27,748 nucleotides of DNA from Acidobacteriota bacterium. Its GTDB lineage: Bacteria > Acidobacteriota > Blastocatellia > Pyrinomonadales > Pyrinomonadaceae. The DNA is taken from contig JAEWBM010000151.1 of assembly GCA_023391155.1 (NCBI GenBank), positions 1 to 27,748 of the forward strand, read 5' to 3'. The notes beneath the pieces were generated by a model. That model made no database searches, was not told the DNA's origin, and was given only the letters and a program-made list of their open reading frames with translations. This document shows, one piece after another, positions 7,461 through 14,894 of this stretch. Made by a program: the position numbers and the translations under genes. Position 1 is the first letter of the stretch. The number at the start of each line of letters is the position of its first letter.

Positions 7461-9098
7461 TCAAACCTTGTCCCTGAGATTCAAAACTTCATCTCTAAGC
7501 AGCGGGTTTTGCTGAAAGCTGCCGGTCATTCCTTGTGCCGCTGTCGCACGCTGGATATGCCAATAGCTGAGCCCCAGCTTCCCGAGTGCCCGCAGATAGC
7601 GGCGACGTTCGTTATACTTTCCGGAGAAAATTCCGCCCAGTCGCCAAAAAGTGCTGCGAAATGCAGATGTCGCTATTCGCTCGTGTTCCGGATAGATCAG
7701 CCCGCGAGCCACATCGATCGCCAGCATCTCACGCAAGATCCGGTTCTGCCGCCGCATCATCCAAAATGTAAATACAACGAATATGAGAAATAGCGGTACC
7801 TGAAGCACCAGATACGACAGCCCAAATGCACAAAGGTTCGGATCACTGCTATAGCTGGACGAACTGAGGACGGGAACATATTGGCAAGCCGATCTGAGTT
7901 CTGTCTCAGCTACGATCCGCCCGCCGGCAACACCGAGAAAGTTCCAGATCATATGCAGGATCACAGCCAGGCAATATCCCACGAACGGCGCGGCGATCTT
8001 CACCCACGTTTTGTGCGATTCACGAGCGATCCCCACCCCGATCCCGGTCATCGCCGTGAAGAAAACGTGTACGAACGGCGAGAGGACCCCCCGGATTATA
8101 AATGTCAGGAACAAACCCGCAAACCCATCCAGGATAAGAAATCGCCCGTAGTAAAGTACGTTCTCGACGCTCGCAAAGCCCAAAGCGATGACGCCGCCGA
8201 ACAAAATCCCATCCAGGATGTCGTCGAAGTATCGCCGAAATGCGATCAGGAGCAGCAATAGACCGAAGCCCTTCGACGCCTCTTCAAAGATCGGAGCCGA
8301 CAACACTGCACCAACGAAAACTCCCGCTTGGGGAGATATGTTCTGCGTCGCAAAATCGCCTAAAAGCGAATTTACGATCATCGAAATAAAGACCGCCACG
8401 ATCGCGCCCCAGGCAAATGCCAATGCCAGCAGCCAGGCAGGCTCGGGATCGTACCGGTCCAGCCACATCAGCGGGATCACGTACAGCGGAGCAGGCAAGA
8501 ACGCCACAACCATCGCGATCACCATTGGCAACGGACCGAGTTCAAAAAATACAAGACCCGCGACCAAAACAGCCATCATCGCCATCCCGATTATTACCGC
8601 GGCAAGTAACAAATAAAGAACGATCTGTTTGGTCGAGGTTTGGGCCTCGGGCTTAACCGCCGCTTGCGCGGTTCCCATTCCCATGCCCGCAAAGGAATTC
8701 TGCAGATTATGAGGGCCCACAGATGCTGCAGCGGCCATTCGCTCGATGTCCGGCATCACATCGCCACGTGGGACTGTCGGCACCGATACGTCCCCTTCGA
8801 TACCGATGGTTGCAGTTGCCCCGTTTCTGCCGAACTGCACGGTGTCGCCGGAGTTCAGCTTTGCCGTCGCGACTCGGGATCCATTGACCAAGGTACCGTT
8901 CGTGCTCTTATTGTCCGTAATGTAAAAGCCATCGGCGCGAGCTTCGATAAAGGCGTGCTGCTTCGACGCGATCCGCTCGATCACCGGGTCGAACCGCACC
9001 GTGCAGTTCTCGCTCCGCCCAATTGTCATGAACCCCGATTCCAGGTCAAATGCCTGGCCCGCCAAGCGGCCGGTTTGAAGCGTGAGCGTCAGTTTCAT
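7461..9098 (-). CDS. FHA domain fused to a PrsW-family intramembrane metalloprotease
   Basis: The product is 545 aa. The N-terminal FHA domain (about 1-98: GRS 27-29, SKQH 45-48, NKSTNGT 63-69) should bind a phosphothreonine peptide. A linker of about 55 residues leads to a multi-pass membrane domain with the PrsW motifs: EEASK at 272-276, FASVE at 308-312, a further His at 344 and HMIWN at 382-386. In Bacillus, PrsW starts cleavage of the anti-sigma factor RsiW. The substrate here is unknown, and no sigma/anti-sigma pair is in the window. A cytoplasmic tail of about 100 residues follows the last helix. The fusion implies that phosphorylation recruits or controls the protease, possibly through the nearby kinases; this is inference. 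A strong promoter (9105-9132) abuts the ATG and there is no Shine-Dalgarno site, so the message may be leaderless. Confidence 0.9.
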   Translation of the reverse strand: MKLTLTLQTGRLAGQAFDLESGFMTIGRSENCTVRFDPVIERIASKQHAFIEARADGFYITDNKSTNGTLVNGSRVATAKLNSGDTVQFGRNGATATIGIEGDVSVPTVPRGDVMPDIERMAAAASVGPHNLQNSFAGMGMGTAQAAVKPEAQTSTKQIVLYLLLAAVIIGMAMMAVLVAGLVFFELGPLPMVIAMVVAFLPAPLYVIPLMWLDRYDPEPAWLLALAFAWGAIVAVFISMIVNSLLGDFATQNISPQAGVFVGAVLSAPIFEEASKGFGLLLLLIAFRRYFDDILDGILFGGVIALGFASVENVLYYGRFLILDGFAGLFLTFIIRGVLSPFVHVFFTAMTGIGVGIARESHKTWVKIAAPFVGYCLAVILHMIWNFLGVAGGRIVAETELRSACQYVPVLSSSSYSSDPNLCAFGLSYLVLQVPLFLIFVVFTFWMMRRQNRILREMLAIDVARGLIYPEHERIATSAFRSTFWRLGGIFSGKYNERRRYLRALGKLGLSYWHIQRATAAQGMTGSFQQNPLLRDEVLNLRDKV

Positions 9099-9104
9099 AC
9101 AGCA

Positions 9105-9132
9105 ATAATAGGAATAACCGCTGCAATGTCAA
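9105..9132 (-). promoter_or_regulatory. strong promoter predicted to give a leaderless FHA-PrsW mRNA
   Basis: On the minus strand, a perfect TTGACA (9127-9132), a 16-base spacer and TATTAT (9105-9110). Seven bases past the -10 box is 9098, the A of the ATG. Confidence 0.65.
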
Positions 9133-9146
9133 CCAAATCCGGGCGC

Positions 9147-9176
9147 AAAAAAGGCCCCGGTATAGTCACCGGGGCC
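9147..9176 (-). terminator. intrinsic terminator of the HARE-HTH gene
   Basis: A 9-bp GC-rich stem (9153-9161 with 9168-9176) and 6-base loop. On the minus strand it is followed by six T (9147-9152). It lies about 20 bases past the stop at 9198 and separates this unit from the FHA-PrsW promoter. Confidence 0.9.
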
Positions 9177-9197
9177 AGTTGGCAAATTTCTTTCTGA

Positions 9198-9824
9198 TCA
9201 TGAAGCTCTCTTCGCCGCTTCGCGGATCGCCAGGTCGAACGTTCCCGGTTCGACCTTGATAAAACGCCGGTTCCGGTTTAGCGAAACTGCTACCGAGATG
9301 GTCGGGTTGTTTCCCTTGAATTCCATTCCGCCCGCTACCAGCAAGTTGTAAAGCTCGTTCACGTGCATCGGCCGCCCCGCCTCGCGTAGCAGCAGCGTGC
9401 AGGCCTGCGTGATCGTCCTGTCGGCGAAACGGTGACTGATCGCCTCCATGTTCGTCGAGCGCGAAGGCACACCGCGGTTCGGGTTTAAATATGCGACAGA
9501 CCCGGTCTTGGTGTAACGGGCCGGTTCTTTCTGTTCGTCCCGTTTATCGGGCAGCCGCTCGAATTCATCTTCGAAACGAATTGAAGTTCGCGGCGGCGTA
9601 TTCGAACCGGCCGGCATCTGCCTGTTGCCCGACCGCATCGTGAACAGTAGGCTGTCGATAGCGGATTCGGTTTGCGACGCACTGTTCTCCAATGCCTCGA
9701 TCTCTTCGCGAAGCCGCTGAGATTCCTCTTCAACGTCGCGAAGCCGCGCCATTAAGCGGTTTTGAGCATTGCGCGTTTGTCGAAGGCTTGTTTCAAGCGT
9801 TGCTATAAGGTTTTCGTCTAACAT
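9198..9824 (-). CDS. coiled-coil protein with C-terminal HARE-type winged helix
   Basis: The product is 208 aa. Residues about 5-62 are a charged heptad-like coiled coil (LETSLRQTRNAQNRL...EEIEALE), so it is probably oligomeric. A polar, poorly conserved-looking linker follows. Residues about 135-205 match the HB1/ASXL/restriction-endonuclease helix-turn-helix (HARE-HTH) pattern: an ACTLLLREAGRPMHVNELYNLL-like core, then a basic NRNRRFIKVEPGTFDLA wing. That domain is predicted to bind DNA or, in eukaryotic proteins, modified DNA. No nuclease or other catalytic domain is attached. It starts 58 bases beyond the polyprenyl synthase stop and could share its transcript. The function is unknown; a nucleoid or transcription role is inference. 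Confidence 0.78.
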   Translation of the reverse strand: MLDENLIATLETSLRQTRNAQNRLMARLRDVEEESQRLREEIEALENSASQTESAIDSLLFTMRSGNRQMPAGSNTPPRTSIRFEDEFERLPDKRDEQKEPARYTKTGSVAYLNPNRGVPSRSTNMEAISHRFADRTITQACTLLLREAGRPMHVNELYNLLVAGGMEFKGNNPTISVAVSLNRNRRFIKVEPGTFDLAIREAAKRAS

Positions 9825-9882
9825 GCTCTCTGAAAAAGAGTTCCGGTATGGCCCGATAGGAGCTTTTGGCCGGCAAGATCAG

Positions 9883-10902
9883 TTATTTTTCCCGGTCGAT
9901 GACATATTCGGGAATGCCGTCCAATGCAACACGATACTCTGTTTCAGGCAAAACTTCAAGATTTTTTCTTGCGGCGGAGGCGTAATTGTTTGCGATATCA
10001 CGGGTTTGCCCAATAATACCCTGATCCTTAAGCTCTTTCTTAAGCTGCTCCGCGCCGTCCTCCGTCAGTTCGCCGTTAAGCATCGCTTTCTCCAGCAAGC
10101 TGCGTATTCCCGGGTTCTTTTTAAGCAAAAGTATAAGCGGCAGCGTGATCTTCCCCTCAAGCAGGTCCGCTCCCGTCGCCTTACCGAGTGCGGTCCGGTC
10201 AGCCGTGTAATCAAGCAGGTCGTCCGCGATCTGAAATGCGATGCCGAGATTCAGGCCATAATCGCGCATCGCTGCAACTTCCGCGGGCCCTGCACCCGCA
10301 AGCAGTCCCCCGATCTCGCAGCAGCCCGAGAAAAGATATGCGGTTTTCCGACGGATCACATCGAAATATTCATCCTCGGTGATCTCGGCGTTGCCGATAA
10401 GGGTGAGCTGGATCAACTCTCCCTCCGTCATTTTTCGCGTGAGGTTCGTCAGCACGTCCAGAACCGCCAGCGATCGCTCACGCAGCGAGGTTTCGAACGC
10501 CGACATATACAGCCAGTCGCCCATGAGAACCGCGGCATGGTTACCGAACCTCGCATTCACCGAGGGCCGGTTGCGGCGGATATCTGCATTGTCGATGATG
10601 TCGTCATGCACAAGAGTGGCCGTGTGGAGCATCTCCATCACCGTCGCCATCCCTATCACATTTTCAGCTTCTGCACGGCCGCCGGCCGCATAGGTCGCCA
10701 AGAGCAGCAACGCCGGGCGCACCCGCTTGCCGCCGGAGACCCTAAGGTAATCGCCGAGATAATTAATAACCTGGATGTTGGATGAGGCCTGACGCTCAAA
10801 TTCTTGCTCGACAAGGGCCAATTCTTTTTTGATCAGGCCGAAAATGCGCCTTGCGGCTGCATCCGGGAACAGATCTTTTCTGGATGTTGCAAAGGTCTGC
10901 AT
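9883..10902 (-). CDS. long-chain trans-polyprenyl diphosphate synthase
   Basis: Condenses isopentenyl diphosphate onto an allylic primer to make the polyprenyl tail of quinones, probably menaquinone. The product is 339 aa, close to the family norm of 320-340. The GGKRVRP substrate motif is at 57-63. The first Asp-rich motif DDIID is at 100-104 and the second, DDLLD, at 227-231. The residues just before the first motif are small or aliphatic (TATLVH), without the bulky aromatic that limits products to C15 or C20, so a long-chain (C30 or more) product is likely. The exact length cannot be read from sequence. It is eight bases downstream of yajQ in the same direction, so the two are probably co-transcribed. 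Confidence 0.92.
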   Translation of the reverse strand: MQTFATSRKDLFPDAAARRIFGLIKKELALVEQEFERQASSNIQVINYLGDYLRVSGGKRVRPALLLLATYAAGGRAEAENVIGMATVMEMLHTATLVHDDIIDNADIRRNRPSVNARFGNHAAVLMGDWLYMSAFETSLRERSLAVLDVLTNLTRKMTEGELIQLTLIGNAEITEDEYFDVIRRKTAYLFSGCCEIGGLLAGAGPAEVAAMRDYGLNLGIAFQIADDLLDYTADRTALGKATGADLLEGKITLPLILLLKKNPGIRSLLEKAMLNGELTEDGAEQLKKELKDQGIIGQTRDIANNYASAARKNLEVLPETEYRVALDGIPEYVIDREK

Positions 10903-10910
10903 CGCTTGAG

Positions 10911-11408
10911 CTAGTTGCTCCGATAGTTATCGAACTGCATATCGATGCCAAAGTCGTTCGCTTTCAGCCGGGCGATCACGTCCTGCAGCGTGTCGCGGTC
11001 CTTCCCCGAAACGCGAACGGTCTCACCCTGGATCGATGCCTGTACCTTGAGCTTTGCGTCCTTAATGAACTTGACGACCTCTTTGGCCTTCTCGATAGGA
11101 ATTCCCTGCTGGATCTTCACCGTCTGTCGGACGGTTCCGCCCGCAGCCGGTTCGACCTTTTGATAGTCGAGAGCTTTGAGCGAGATCCCTCGCTTTACCA
11201 ACTTTGATTGCAGAATGTCGTTCATATTTCGCAGCTTGGTCTCGTCTTCCGCAGAAAGCAGCAGGTCTTTGTCCTGCATCTCGACCGTTGCCTTGCTGCC
11301 CTTAAAATCAAACCGCTGCGAAACCTCTTTGGTCGTTTGGTTTATCGCATTGGTGACCTCTGCATAATCGGTCTTCGAAACAATGTCGAATGAATTGTCT
11401 TTTGCCAT
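10911..11408 (-). CDS. yajQ: YajQ family cyclic-di-GMP/nucleotide-binding protein
   Basis: A small cytoplasmic protein of 165 aa, the usual YajQ (DUF520) length. It has the family start MAKDNSFDIVSKTDYAEV, the DFKGSKATVE segment and a C-terminal RVSGKDRDTLQDVIA...DFGIDMQFDNYR. Homologues bind RNA/nucleotides, and some Xanthomonas/Pseudomonas members bind cyclic-di-GMP. Whether this one does cannot be seen here. The ATG at 11408 is chosen over one at 11447 because it gives the conserved N-terminus. The gene lies 53 bases after tatD and just ahead of the polyprenyl synthase. Confidence 0.93.
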   Translation of the reverse strand: MAKDNSFDIVSKTDYAEVTNAINQTTKEVSQRFDFKGSKATVEMQDKDLLLSAEDETKLRNMNDILQSKLVKRGISLKALDYQKVEPAAGGTVRQTVKIQQGIPIEKAKEVVKFIKDAKLKVQASIQGETVRVSGKDRDTLQDVIARLKANDFGIDMQFDNYRSN

Positions 11409-11461
11409 AGATATTATTCTGCCACACCCCGCCGCCCTTTGCCCCACATCGGCAGCCGATG

Positions 11462-12253
11462 CTAGTTAAGCTTTAGATTAAAAAGTTCGAGGAAATTCTT
11501 AGTGGTCTGCTCAGCAAGTGCCTCAAATTCGATGCCGTAAAGATCGGCGAGGAACTTCGCCGTATGCACCACCATCGCCGGCTCATTGCGTTTGCCGCGG
11601 AAAGGGACCGGTGTCAGGTACGGACAATCGGTTTCCACCAAAAGCCGGTCAAGCGGCACAACTGCCGCCGCCGCACGAAGCTCGTCTGCCTTTTTGAATG
11701 TAACATTCCCCGCAAACGATATCAGGAACCCGAGCGGCAGCAACGCCTTGGCCATATCAGGCGTCCCGCCAAAGCAATGCATTATCCCGCCGGGAAAATC
11801 CGGCCCGGAACATTCCTCCGCGAGGATCTCGACCGTTTCCTCATTGGCCTCGCGGCTGTGAATTATGATCGGCAAGCCCTCCGAGCGAGCAACGCGTATC
11901 TGCCGCCGGAACACCTCTCTCTGTACCTCACGCGGGCTGTGATCATAGTGAAAGTCGAGGCCGATCTCACCCCACGCGATAACTTCTTTCGATCTCGAGA
12001 GTTCCAGAAGGTGCGCTTCGGCGGCATCGTCATAGAGCTTTGCATCGTGCGGATGAACACCGACGCTCGCAAAGACATTTTCATAACTTTCAGCCACGGC
12101 AACGGCTTTACGAAAATCGTCGGAGCTCGGATCGCCTGTGCCCACATTGAGCATCGCCGTAACGCCGGCCTCCCGAGCCCGAGCCACCACCTCGTCCCGA
12201 TCAGCCTCAAACGCCTCGCCGTCAATATGACAATGGGAATCGATCAGGATCAC
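11462..12253 (-). CDS. tatD: TatD family metal-dependent deoxyribonuclease
   Basis: A TIM-barrel hydrolase of 263 aa, the usual length. TatD enzymes are metal-dependent 3'-5' exonucleases acting on DNA and also have reported D-aminoacyl-tRNA or repair roles. Metal ligands are visible: H7 and H9 (DSHCH), E96 (GEIGLD), H132 (IIIHSR), H159 (MHCF) and D209 (ETDCPYL). The start overlaps the stop of the upstream antitoxin gene by four bases (12250-12253), so translation is probably coupled. This places a housekeeping nuclease directly under a toxin-antitoxin operon. Confidence 0.95.
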   Translation of the reverse strand: MILIDSHCHIDGEAFEADRDEVVARAREAGVTAMLNVGTGDPSSDDFRKAVAVAESYENVFASVGVHPHDAKLYDDAAEAHLLELSRSKEVIAWGEIGLDFHYDHSPREVQREVFRRQIRVARSEGLPIIIHSREANEETVEILAEECSGPDFPGGIMHCFGGTPDMAKALLPLGFLISFAGNVTFKKADELRAAAAVVPLDRLLVETDCPYLTPVPFRGKRNEPAMVVHTAKFLADLYGIEFEALAEQTTKNFLELFNLKLN

Positions 12254-12465
12254 TTCGAAGGTATTTCTGACCTATGCTCCGCTGTGATCCGAATCAAGAA
12301 CCGTAGAGCCTCGTTAACAGATTCCGAGTCCGGGAAAACGCGCGCGACATCGACGTCTAGCTTGATCTGATTCATCAAACGCCGTCCTTCCCCGACGCGC
12401 CTCACCTTGTATTCCGTAAGGTCGTATTCCGGTCTCAGTTCGTCATTCGAAGTATCCGTGTTCAT
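12250..12465 (-). CDS. brnA: BrnA-like antitoxin of a BrnT/BrnA module
   Basis: The product is 71 aa. Its C-terminal half (about 31-65, IKLDVDVARVFPDSESVNEALRFL in outline) looks like a short ribbon-helix-helix DNA-binding element, as expected of the partner of BrnT. The N-terminal half is acidic and polar. The gene overlaps the end of the toxin gene by 23 bases (12443-12465) and the start of tatD by four, a tight three-gene arrangement. BrnA proteins dimerise on the operon operator and neutralise BrnT. Assignment rests mainly on position next to BrnT; the sequence match is moderate. Confidence 0.78.
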   Translation of the reverse strand: MNTDTSNDELRPEYDLTEYKVRRVGEGRRLMNQIKLDVDVARVFPDSESVNEALRFLIRITAEHRSEIPSK

Positions 12466-12724
12466 AATCTCTACGCTCCGCTGGAGTCAATTCTCTCGCA
12501 CTTATTATTCTAACCCTGTTTTCCCGCTCGGTGAAGGAAATGATAAGAAGACGCTTTGACTTGGATTCTCCGATCATCAGGTATCGGCTTTCGCCCTCCG
12601 AATGGTCGGGGTCGAAAAGTTCTATATTGAAATAATCACTCCATACCGTTGCGGCTTCTTCAAAACTAATGCCGTGCTTTTTGAAGTTAGCCGCCGCTTT
12701 ATTGTCGTCCCATTCAAAATTCAT
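12443..12724 (-). CDS. brnT: BrnT family ribonuclease toxin
   Basis: The product is 93 aa, the normal BrnT length. The family signature is present: FEWDDNKAAANFKKHGISF at the start, then a RYLMIGESKSKRLLIISFTER strand region and the RIISARELTPAERRDYE ending. BrnT is a RelE-like-fold ribonuclease that blocks translation in Brucella. The gene order toxin-antitoxin is the usual one for this family. It starts 20 bases after metG stops, and a perfect 10-bp palindrome lies just before the ATG. There is no clear Shine-Dalgarno sequence. The module looks intact. Confidence 0.9.
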   Translation of the reverse strand: MNFEWDDNKAAANFKKHGISFEEAATVWSDYFNIELFDPDHSEGESRYLMIGESKSKRLLIISFTERENRVRIISARELTPAERRDYEHGYFE

Positions 12725-12726
12725 AA

Positions 12727-12736
12727 CCGCATGCGG
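12727..12736. promoter_or_regulatory. palindrome CCGCATGCGG, candidate BrnA operator
   Basis: A perfect 10-bp inverted repeat two bases upstream of the brnT ATG. BrnTA operons are autoregulated by BrnA binding to inverted repeats near the start, so this is a plausible operator. The role is inferred. Confidence 0.4.
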
Positions 12737-12743
12737 CCAACGG

Positions 12744-14816
12744 TCATTTCAACCTCGCCCCTATCTCAACATCCTCCAAGAATGTTGCCACCGCGGGTGT
12801 GTCCTCTTCGCCGAGCGATGCGGCACAGATCATTCCCTGCGATTCGAGCCCGCGCATTTTTCGCGGTTTCAAGTTTGCTACGACCACCACCTTTCGGCCG
12901 ATAAGCTTCTCGGGCTCATAGTATTCTGCCAACCCTGCGAGCAACTGACGCGGCTTATCTTCGCCTAAGTCCACCTCAAGCCGTAGAAGCTTATCGGCAT
13001 TCGGCACCTTTTCCGCCACCTTGACCTCACCCACACGCAGTTCGACCTTGAGAAAGTCGTCGATGGTTATATATTCTTTCTCCACCGGCTCTTGCTTGTC
13101 AGCTGCTGCCGCTGCTGCATCCGGCTCGACCTTTTCCTCAGTCCCTTGAACCGCTGCCTCTTCCTTAATTTCACTCATAACTTTATTCTTATCTATTCTT
13201 GGAAAGATCCCTTCGCTTTCGCCGATTGTCGTGCCCGGTTCCAAACCACCCCACTTCAACTCCAAGGGATCCTGTCCGCCCGGCGTACTCTCCACACCCA
13301 ACTGACGCATGATCTTCTCTGATGATGCGGGCATCACCGGATAAAGCATCACCGCAAGCCACCGCAAAGTTTCGGCTGACCGGTAAAGCACCGCATTTAG
13401 CGTTTCCGCCTGACTCTCATCTTTCGCCAGCACCCATGGCTTGGCATCCGAGATCATCTTATCGACCCTTGCGATCACCGACCATGCGGTTTCGAGCGCG
13501 TTGCTGAATTCAAAACGATCAAAACGCCTAAGATATTCGTCTCTGGCGTGCTCCAGCACGGTGACGATCTCTGCGCCGTCCGGGACGATTCCCGCTCGCC
13601 TTGCCAGAAGGTAATTCCCCTCCGCGATCTTTCCTGACGGTATCTGCCCGTCCCGGTATTTTTGGATCATCGAGATCGTTCGGCTGAGCAAATTCCCCAG
13701 TCCGCTTGCCAGATCGGCATTTGCCCGTTCGATCAGGTTCTCATAACCGAACTTCCCGTCCTGCCCAAACACCATCTCGCGCACCAGGAAATATCTTAGG
13801 GCATCGATCTGAAAATGTTCATGCAGTACACCAAGGCTTATGGCATTCCCCAATGTTTTTCCCATTTTCCGCCCCTCGGCATCCAGCCACATCCCGTGCG
13901 CATAAACATTTTTCGGCAGCGGAAGATCAGCGGCCTTGAGGAAAGAAAACCAGTAAACCGTGTGGAAGCGCAGGATGTCCTTGCCCACCAGATGCGTAAC
14001 ATTCTGCCAGTATTTCTCGAACCCCGGAGCCCCGTCGCGATCGTTCCCGTATCCCAGTGCCGTAATGTAATTCGAAAGTGCGTCGAGCCACACATACATC
14101 ACGTGCGAATCATCGCCCGGCACAGGCACGCCCCATGAGACGGACTTCTTTTCCCGGCTTATTGACAGATCTTGTAACCCGCCTTTAATGAAAGAGATAA
14201 CCTCGTTCCGGCGAGATTCCGGTTTAAGTATTTCAGTATCGGCACCCAGCGTTTCTAGCAAAAATTCATCGTAATCCGACAGCCGGAAAAAATAACTCTC
14301 CTCCGAAACGCGATCAAGCGGCCTCTCGTGCGTTAAGCAGTGCGGAACGTCGGAACCCTGCGGCGTAAAATATTCGTCCTCCAGTTTGAATGCCGCGCAC
14401 GGTGCACAAAACCAGCCTTCATAATGCCCCTTATAGATGTTGTCGTTTCCCTTTGGCGTTTTGCGGGCCGCGATCTCCTGCCACAATCTCTGAACCCCCT
14501 CGTAATGAAACGGCTCCGTTGTGCGCATGAAGATGTCGTAACCACCCGACTCCGGGCCCAACCGGAAATCGGCGAACATCCGCTTCAGCTCACCCGAGAT
14601 CACATCGACCTGCTCCTTCGGCGATCGGCTTTCCTTTTCAGCGGCACGTTGTATATTTACACCGTGTTCGTCGGTGCCGGTCAGGAAGAAAACGTCATAG
14701 CCCCTTTGTTCCTTATACCTATGAATGACGTCCGCGACGATAGTCGTATAAAGATGGCCCAGGTGCGGCAATGCGTTCGCATAATATATGGGCGTTGTAA
14801 TGTAAAAGGCCTTCAT
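12744..14816 (-). CDS. metG: methionyl-tRNA synthetase with C-terminal tRNA-binding domain
   Basis: Charges tRNA-Met with methionine. The product is 690 aa from the ATG at 14816; a TTG four codons upstream is less likely. The class I HIGH motif appears as HLGH (18-21). A CxxC pair (C137, C140) and C160 mark the zinc knuckle region. The second signature reads KMGKT (317-321) instead of KMSKS, an unusual variant. The anticodon-binding helical domain covers about 390-540. A low-complexity Ala/Glu linker leads to an EMAPII/Trbp111-like OB fold at about 590-690 (ELRVGEVKVAEKVPNADKL, ending LESQGMICAAS), which acts as a dimerisation and tRNA-binding module. An intrinsic terminator-like hairpin lies directly before the start. 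Confidence 0.96.
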   Translation of the reverse strand: MKAFYITTPIYYANALPHLGHLYTTIVADVIHRYKEQRGYDVFFLTGTDEHGVNIQRAAEKESRSPKEQVDVISGELKRMFADFRLGPESGGYDIFMRTTEPFHYEGVQRLWQEIAARKTPKGNDNIYKGHYEGWFCAPCAAFKLEDEYFTPQGSDVPHCLTHERPLDRVSEESYFFRLSDYDEFLLETLGADTEILKPESRRNEVISFIKGGLQDLSISREKKSVSWGVPVPGDDSHVMYVWLDALSNYITALGYGNDRDGAPGFEKYWQNVTHLVGKDILRFHTVYWFSFLKAADLPLPKNVYAHGMWLDAEGRKMGKTLGNAISLGVLHEHFQIDALRYFLVREMVFGQDGKFGYENLIERANADLASGLGNLLSRTISMIQKYRDGQIPSGKIAEGNYLLARRAGIVPDGAEIVTVLEHARDEYLRRFDRFEFSNALETAWSVIARVDKMISDAKPWVLAKDESQAETLNAVLYRSAETLRWLAVMLYPVMPASSEKIMRQLGVESTPGGQDPLELKWGGLEPGTTIGESEGIFPRIDKNKVMSEIKEEAAVQGTEEKVEPDAAAAAADKQEPVEKEYITIDDFLKVELRVGEVKVAEKVPNADKLLRLEVDLGEDKPRQLLAGLAEYYEPEKLIGRKVVVVANLKPRKMRGLESQGMICAASLGEEDTPAVATFLEDVEIGARLK

Positions 14817-14819
14817 TGC

Positions 14820-14869
14820 AAAAAACAAAAAGTGTAGCGTGTTAGCGGAATTTTATCCACACGCTACAC
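14820..14869 (-). terminator. intrinsic terminator immediately ahead of metG
   Basis: An 11-bp perfect stem (14832-14842 with 14859-14869) and 16-base loop. On the minus strand it is followed by TTTTTGTTTTTT, ending four bases before the metG ATG. It ends the upstream M28 transcript. Because it overlaps the metG leader it might also act as an attenuator. Confidence 0.8.
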
Positions 14870-14894
14870 GTCCGCGGGGTGCCGGCGCTGCCGG

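Noticed and set aside
9769..10785. Plus-strand frame of 338 residues over the polyprenyl synthase
   Set aside because: Complete overlap with a gene carrying both DDxxD motifs; no recognisable domain.
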